Part shown: in pieces, positions 38,299-42,125 of the stretch
How the letters are laid out: each line of letters starts with the position of its first letter
How positions within the stretch are numbered: the first letter of the stretch is position 1
Assembly (NCBI GenBank): GCA_001803415.1
Contig: MHDC01000010.1
Location: 1 to 42,125, forward strand
Reading direction: 5' to 3'
From: Microgenomates group bacterium RBG_16_45_19
GTDB taxonomy: Bacteria > Patescibacteriota > Microgenomatia > UBA1400 > RBG-16-45-19
DNA: 42,125 nt
Notes under the pieces: model-generated
Databases searched by the model: none
What the model saw: only the letters and a program-made list of their open reading frames with translations
Told to the model about the DNA's origin: nothing
Program-made: the position numbers and the translations under genes

Positions 38299-39128
38299 TT
38301 TTTATACCCGGTAATGGCCGCATAACCCACCACTCGACTCTGGTCGCCGGCGACTTGGCCGGAATGGGCGTAAGCCTGTAGTTGATAAGTTAACGGACCG
38401 ATTATTTTTCCGGCCATTAAGCCCACGGCCATGGCCTTAGCCCCGCAAGCAGCCGTCACTAAACCAGGGTAGCCAGCCTCCTCTACTTGCCTGACTCGGT
38501 CTAAAAACGACTCGGCTATACCCTGAATAAACGCTTCGATGACTTGATTATCGGTCTTCACGGCCACCTCGGCTGGCGGGTAATGAGCCAGGTCTGAACT
38601 AATGACTAGTAGAGTGTCCTGGTCTAAAGCGGTCGCCAGTTTCTGACCAATGAAGCGGCCAGTCGTCAGATTGATTTGCCCCAACAGAATTGGACAGATA
38701 GTGAAGCTAGAGCCTAATACCTGTTGTAAAAAGATTAGTTGCATCTCTAAAGAGTGTTCATCTAAATGTGGTTGTCCCTCTTTTCTGATTAGCTGATTAA
38801 CTAATATCAGATTAACTAATTTCTTATCCGTAGCCACTGGCCCCAACGGTGTCTCCCAAACAATATGATCATCAACCACCGCATACGGCAAATTGGCTTG
38901 ATGACTGACCCCTAAGATCATCACCCGGCGGTACCGCTGGCCGATTAGTTGCTGATAAGCCGAACCGGCAACTTGGCCCGAATAAATAATCCCGGCGTGG
39001 GGCGCCACCAACATCACCGGCCGCGGTCCTCTCGGCCGGGATTCGACCAACCATGGTTTTAACAATTGGGATAATTGCTCTTTAGAGTCTGGGTAAAAAA
39101 TTCCGGCCACGGCGGGTGGTCTGACCAT
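38295..39128 (-). CDS. amrB: AmmeMemoRadiSam system protein B (MEMO1 family)
   Basis: 277 residues from the ATG at 39128 (MVRPPAVAGIFYP, the conserved MEMO start); the longer frame to 39227 would run into the divergent glycosyltransferase gene. MEMO motifs: VAPHAGIIYSGQVAGSAY, LGVSHQANLPYAVV, DEHSLEMQLIFLQQVL, SSDLAHYPP and TAACGAKAMAVGLM. The conserved His residues form the metal-binding site of the class III dioxygenase-like fold. The system partner AMMECR1 follows with a 4-base overlap. Confidence 0.94.
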   Translation of the reverse strand: MVRPPAVAGIFYPDSKEQLSQLLKPWLVESRPRGPRPVMLVAPHAGIIYSGQVAGSAYQQLIGQRYRRVMILGVSHQANLPYAVVDDHIVWETPLGPVATDKKLVNLILVNQLIRKEGQPHLDEHSLEMQLIFLQQVLGSSFTICPILLGQINLTTGRFIGQKLATALDQDTLLVISSDLAHYPPAEVAVKTDNQVIEAFIQGIAESFLDRVRQVEEAGYPGLVTAACGAKAMAVGLMAGKIIGPLTYQLQAYAHSGQVAGDQSRVVGYAAITGYKK

Positions 39129-39174
39129 AAATTTACTAATTTCACTATACACTTTGCTACAATACGAGTTTAAG
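39129..39174. promoter_or_regulatory. Divergent promoter region, MEMO and glycosyltransferase genes
   Basis: 46 bases between divergent ATGs. Forward: TACAAT (39158-39163) ends 11 bases before the ATG at 39175. Reverse: TATAGT (39149-39144) ends 15 bases before the ATG at 39128. No strong -35 elements. Confidence 0.45.
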
Positions 39175-40242
39175 ATGACTCCGACACCGCTCCATATCGT
39201 CATGCTCATCGATGCCTGGTTTCCCAAGGACGAAACCAGCCCCGGAGTTTGGGGTGGCGGCCAAGTCCATGTCCGCGAATTGCGCTCGCGCTTAGTCGCT
39301 GATTATGGCTGCCAGGTAGAACTCTTTTATGCCGCCCATAAAAACCTCCTCATTCGGTCACTCTGGGTTCTTTGGGTGGTAGCTGATGTCTTACTTTATA
39401 GTCGTTACCATCCCCAAATTCATCTGCTTCATTCTCATGGTTATTATTCCGGCTTAGCCGCCAAACTGATTGGCTTCTTTTTAAAAGTCCCGGTGGTTCA
39501 TACCGTTCATGCCACTCCGGCCTTAGATCAGGCTAAAAAATCCCCTAAATTATTGATCGAAAAATGGCTGTTAACTAAACTTCACTACCAAGCCGAAATC
39601 AGCCTTTCCTCTCATTTTTTAAAATACCCCAATGTTAATCAGCGTCTGTCGGTCATCCCCAACGGCGTCAATATTCAGGCTTTCAACCAAGTCCGGGTAG
39701 TCAAATACCCAACCACCACCTTAATTTGGGTTGGCCAAGCCGACCCGAGTAAAGGTCTGGCAGTGCTCAAAGCCGCCCTGGTCAAAGTCAGACGGCTTTA
39801 CCCAGAGCTTAAAACTGAACTGGTGACCGGTGGTCGCCTTTCTGGTCGGGCCATCATCAAAGCCTACAAAAAGTCTCACCTCTTCTGTTTACCGTCCTTG
39901 GCTGAGTCTCAACCGATTGCCTTGTTGGAAGCTTGGGCCGCTAAACTACCGGTGGTGGTAACTCGGGTCGGGGAAAATCAAACTATGGTTAAATCCGGGA
40001 TTAACGGCCTCTTAGTTGATCCGGGTAATGCCCAACAATTGGCCAAAGCGCTGCTGCAACTGTTGCGTTCTCCCCGTCGGGCGACCGCCATGGGTCTGGC
40101 CGGTTATAATTTGGTCAAAAATCACTATTCCTGGGATCAAGTTGTCGCCCAAACTTACGCTGTCTATCTTGAGGTTCTTCAAACATCAGCTATGGCTGCT
40201 GAAAATAAGCTAGTGTTCGGTCTAAACCCTCACGAAAACTAA
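39175..40242 (+). CDS. Glycosyltransferase family 4
   Basis: 355 residues from the ATG at 39175 (the frame extends 7 codons upstream). GT-B enzyme of the GT4 type: N-terminal acceptor domain with WGGGQVHVRELRSRL and LLHSHGYYSGLAAKL; C-terminal nucleotide-sugar domain with IPNGVNIQAF, WVGQADPSKGL and the ExxxxxxxE-type SLAESQPIALLEAWAAKLPVVVT. It transfers a sugar in surface glycan or glycolipid synthesis. Its end overlaps the convergent epimerase by 53 bases. Confidence 0.92.
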   Translation: MTPTPLHIVMLIDAWFPKDETSPGVWGGGQVHVRELRSRLVADYGCQVELFYAAHKNLLIRSLWVLWVVADVLLYSRYHPQIHLLHSHGYYSGLAAKLIGFFLKVPVVHTVHATPALDQAKKSPKLLIEKWLLTKLHYQAEISLSSHFLKYPNVNQRLSVIPNGVNIQAFNQVRVVKYPTTTLIWVGQADPSKGLAVLKAALVKVRRLYPELKTELVTGGRLSGRAIIKAYKKSHLFCLPSLAESQPIALLEAWAAKLPVVVTRVGENQTMVKSGINGLLVDPGNAQQLAKALLQLLRSPRRATAMGLAGYNLVKNHYSWDQVVAQTYAVYLEVLQTSAMAAENKLVFGLNPHEN

Positions 40243-41167
40243 TCCGTGGGTGGTAACGCAACAGGGCGATCGCTTTGCCGATATCCGGTTGGCGCCGTTC
40301 GATATCTTCTTCCCGGCCTTCGACTTGTTTCAGCTCGGCCTCACCCCCGGTTAGCTCTTTGATCAACTCCGCTACCGCCCTGATGGTTATTTCTTCCGGA
40401 TTACCCAGGTTGATGACTTCATTAGCCGCCGCCGGGGTCGTCATCAGCCGAATTAGGTACTCAATCATATCTTCGATAAAACAGAAACTCCGGCTTTGCT
40501 GGCCGCTGCCTTCGATGGTGATCGGTCTCTTAGTTAAAGCCTGGTTAATAAAGGTCGGTATCACTCGCCCGTCGTCAGCCTGCATCCTGGGACCATAAGT
40601 GTTAAAAATCCGGCCGATCCGGCAATCTACCTGGTAGCGGCTTTTAAAAATGGAACAAACCATCTCCCCGAACCGTTTGCTTTCGTCATAGCAGGCTCTG
40701 GGACCGATGGGATTAACGTTGCCAAAGTAGGTTTCCTTTTGCGGGTGTTCCAAGGGGTTGCCGTATATTTCCGAAGTGGAAGTAAACAAAAACTGGCTTT
40801 TGTGCTGGACCGCCAGTTCTAATAGATGATGCGTCCCCAAACTATTGACCAGGTAGGTGGCCACCGGATTATGCTGGTAAGCTACTGGCGATGCCGGCGA
40901 TGCCAAATGATAAATCATGTTAAAGCTAGTTTCAGGAGTCGGTTTACCCTGAGCTTGCCGAAGGGCCCATTCCACCACCTCTGTTTCAATGTAGTCAAAC
41001 CGAGGGCTCTTAATTGCCTCGACTAAATTTTCCATACTGCCGGTAATCAGGTTATCCAAACCGGTGACCTCGGCCCCTTCTGCCAGTAGTCGATCCACTA
41101 AGTGCGACCCGATGAATCCTGCCGCCCCGGTGACTAATACCGTTTTACCTGTAAAATCTAAGTTCAC
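40190..41167 (-). CDS. NAD-dependent epimerase/decarboxylase, UDP-xylose synthase-like
   Basis: 325-residue extended short-chain dehydrogenase. NAD loop TGAAGFIGSHL, catalytic YxxxK in CYDESKRFGE, and motifs of UDP-glucuronate decarboxylases (YHLASPASPVAYQHNPV, FNTYGPRMQADDGRVIPTF). It would turn UDP-glucuronate into UDP-xylose for surface glycans. The start is GTG, overlapping the hepT stop as GTGA. An unusual insert (about residues 68-84, WALRQAQGKPTPETSF) contains a repeat element at DNA level (40947-40965) not expected in this family. Confidence 0.9.
   Translation of the reverse strand: MNLDFTGKTVLVTGAAGFIGSHLVDRLLAEGAEVTGLDNLITGSMENLVEAIKSPRFDYIETEVVEWALRQAQGKPTPETSFNMIYHLASPASPVAYQHNPVATYLVNSLGTHHLLELAVQHKSQFLFTSTSEIYGNPLEHPQKETYFGNVNPIGPRACYDESKRFGEMVCSIFKSRYQVDCRIGRIFNTYGPRMQADDGRVIPTFINQALTKRPITIEGSGQQSRSFCFIEDMIEYLIRLMTTPAAANEVINLGNPEEITIRAVAELIKELTGGEAELKQVEGREEDIERRQPDIGKAIALLRYHPRISFREGLDRTLAYFQQP
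40947..40965 (-). repeat. Small repeat-like insert (CCTTCGGCAAGCTCAGG type) inside a coding region
   Basis: On the minus strand the 19 bases read CCCTTCGGCAAGCTCAGGG, with CCCT/AGGG ends that can pair. From memory this resembles a short repeat (CTTCGGCAAGCTCAGG and close variants) that is widespread in environmental bacterial genomes. Here it is translated in frame as L-R-Q-A-Q-G. Confidence 0.45.
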
Positions 41168-41592
41168 TTAACCTCGTTTAAAAAATCATTAACTTGGCCA
41201 GCAAATTTAACTAAATCTTGATAATCATACCTGATAACTTGGAGAATTTTTTTAGGGTCGATTCTGGCGTATTCATGAGCGATAATGTTTCTCATCCCTG
41301 CCATTAATTGCATTCTTTCACTAGATTGTTGGTCGATAACCCCTTTGTTTTGTAAGTTGATAAAAACGTCCCGGTAAGTAGGTGGAACTCCTAAGCCCAG
41401 CTGATTATTCACGGTAATAGCCAAATCCAAAGCCGCTTGAATCGCTTTGTATACCCGTCTCTCCGCCAAAACCTCAACATCGCTATTAGGGGTAAAATCA
41501 GAATCTGACTTGTTCCTTAATCCATCCAAATCCTTAATATAGTTTTCCAGCTGGGCCAGTTGGTTAGTTACATCAAAATTAGTTTGCGGCAT
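41164..41592 (-). CDS. hepT: HepT-like HEPN ribonuclease toxin
   Basis: 142-residue all-helical HEPN protein (DUF86 type). The catalytic RX4HXY motif is intact: Arg101, His106, Tyr108 in MRNIIAHEYARID. Helices before it (VYKAIQAALDLAITVNNQLG) form the dimer face. It should act as an RNase unless silenced by the MntA partner, whose gene overlaps its start by 14 bases. In known MntA-HepT pairs the antitoxin AMPylates the Tyr of the motif. Confidence 0.92.
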   Translation of the reverse strand: MPQTNFDVTNQLAQLENYIKDLDGLRNKSDSDFTPNSDVEVLAERRVYKAIQAALDLAITVNNQLGLGVPPTYRDVFINLQNKGVIDQQSSERMQLMAGMRNIIAHEYARIDPKKILQVIRYDYQDLVKFAGQVNDFLNEVK

Positions 41593-42016
41593 ACTTTCCT
41601 TGTCTTAATCGGTTCGTAACCTGGTTATGATAGTCGTTAATTACCGGCACAAAATCATAATATTGGCTTAACTTCTGTGTCATAAAACTTATCGTCATCG
41701 ACTGGTCATTCACCATCAACTTATCACCTGAGAAAACTTGAAATAGATAGGGTAGCGAGCTTTGTTCATTCAGAATTTTCAAATCACAACTTAATTCATC
41801 CCCAATTATTCTTTCAACCCCAGCAATGTATTCCAATTGAAATCGGGTAAATTGTGAAGAATTAACCTCCGGTTTAAAAAGTATTCCCAAATCTAGATCA
41901 CTCATTGGATTAGCCGTGCCCTGATTTTGCGAGCCATATAAAAATATTGCCGCTACCTCACGCTGCGACTTAAAAAACGCTTGAATTTTCCGCTGATGCT
42001 CTTGATCTAATCCCAT
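41579..42016 (-). CDS. mntA: MntA-like nucleotidyltransferase antitoxin
   Basis: 145 residues of the minimal nucleotidyltransferase fold: GSQNQGTANPMSDLDLGI gives Gly28-Ser29 and the metal-binding pair Asp40 and Asp42 (GSX10DXD). It should transfer AMP to HepT and block it. The start lies 8 bases after a TATAAT box. It is the first gene of an mntA-hepT-epimerase transcript with overlapping ends throughout. Confidence 0.92.
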   Translation of the reverse strand: MGLDQEHQRKIQAFFKSQREVAAIFLYGSQNQGTANPMSDLDLGILFKPEVNSSQFTRFQLEYIAGVERIIGDELSCDLKILNEQSSLPYLFQVFSGDKLMVNDQSMTISFMTQKLSQYYDFVPVINDYHNQVTNRLRQGKYAAN

Positions 42017-42024
42017 ACCCTTTA

Positions 42025-42030
42025 ATTATA
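42025..42030 (-). promoter_or_regulatory. -10 box (TATAAT) of mntA-hepT
   Basis: TATAAT on the minus strand ends 8 bases before the ATG at 42016, giving a near-leaderless start. The right copy of the 23-bp repeat begins 34 bases further upstream. Confidence 0.55.
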
Positions 42031-42063
42031 TACTCATCTTACTCAGGTTTGTATCCAAATTAG

Positions 42064-42086
42064 GTAACCATTCAGGATTTAACAAA
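42064..42086. repeat. 23-bp repeat, right copy (inverted relative to 38-60)
   Basis: Exact reverse complement of 38-60. It lies upstream of the mntA promoter, about 40 bases from the window end, as the left copy is about 40 bases from the window start. It has no coding role here that I can see. Confidence 0.8.
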
Positions 42087-42125
42087 GGGGATTTGACATT
42101 CCCTCAAGATCCAGGTTAGACTGAA

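Noticed and set aside
39129-39227. 33-residue N-terminal extension of the MEMO protein
   Set aside because: MEMO proteins begin at MVRPPAVAGxFYP. The extension runs across the divergent promoter and into the opposite gene.
1-42125. Use of a recoded UGA (as in Gracilibacteria or Absconditabacteria)
   Set aside because: Several clear genes end at TGA (CAP-domain gene, hepT, MEMO), and an RF2 with an SPF motif is present.
1-42125. tRNA or rRNA genes
   Set aside because: No cloverleaf with a GGTTCGAxTCC-type arm or rRNA-like stretch was found by reading both strands. A covariance search (tRNAscan-SE) would be decisive.

Overview
The window looks like a chromosomal segment of a Candidate Phyla Radiation (Patescibacteria) bacterium, most likely of the Microgenomates type. 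This is inferred from gene content, not from a marker gene. Genes are tightly packed and often overlap by 4 to 14 bases. Many proteins of unknown function consist of one membrane anchor plus Pro/Thr/Ser-rich linkers. Sortase, SipW-type peptidase and LPxTG features are Gram-positive in style. At least nine genes appear to start leaderless, with a -10 box 6 to 9 bases before the ATG. TGA is used as a stop codon, so the recoded Gracilibacteria and Absconditabacteria are excluded. I found no tRNA, rRNA or CRISPR array.

Layout. 57-7345: housekeeping and envelope genes (rarA, a DUF1189-like membrane protein, an RmlA-like nucleotidyltransferase, a CAP/SCP domain protein, an SRAP/YedK DNA-protein crosslink protein, an EamA transporter). 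7553-15474: a surface-fibre locus on the plus strand with its own promoter. It holds four TasA/camelysin-like proteins, two small cytosolic proteins, the SipW-type signal peptidase, an RTX calcium-binding protein and an exported repeat protein. 15523-19215: a Ca2+/cation antiporter, a HicBA toxin-antitoxin pair and two related membrane-anchored proteins. 19286-24611: a second surface cluster on the minus strand, with three exported proteins built from a roughly 90-residue NGxGS...TGDN...IxTGD repeat (one ending in LPITG) followed by a sortase. 24797-37244: YezD-like, VanZ, lamin-tail, ftsE-ftsX-M23 peptidase, prfB, a MacAB-like export system, MurF and a lipoprotein cyclophilin. 37328-42016: a coiled-coil protein, the AMMECR1/MEMO pair, a glycosyltransferase, a UDP-xylose-synthase-like enzyme and an MntA-HepT toxin-antitoxin pair.

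How it fits together. The most interesting reading is that 7553-15474 and 19286-24611 form one cell-surface assembly system. TasA-like subunits would be released by the linked SipW peptidase. A calcium-binding RTX protein and repeat proteins would be further matrix or fibre parts, and one repeat protein would be sorted by the neighbouring sortase. The mRNA between the TasA-like genes is full of inverted repeats, including a TCCGG-type hairpin after each TasA gene, which suggests tuning of subunit ratios. Other notable points are a probable ACG start codon on the fourth TasA-like gene, a SipW peptidase carrying a substrate-like motif, an apparently circularly permuted M23 domain behind ftsEX, and a 23-base perfect inverted repeat near the two window ends.
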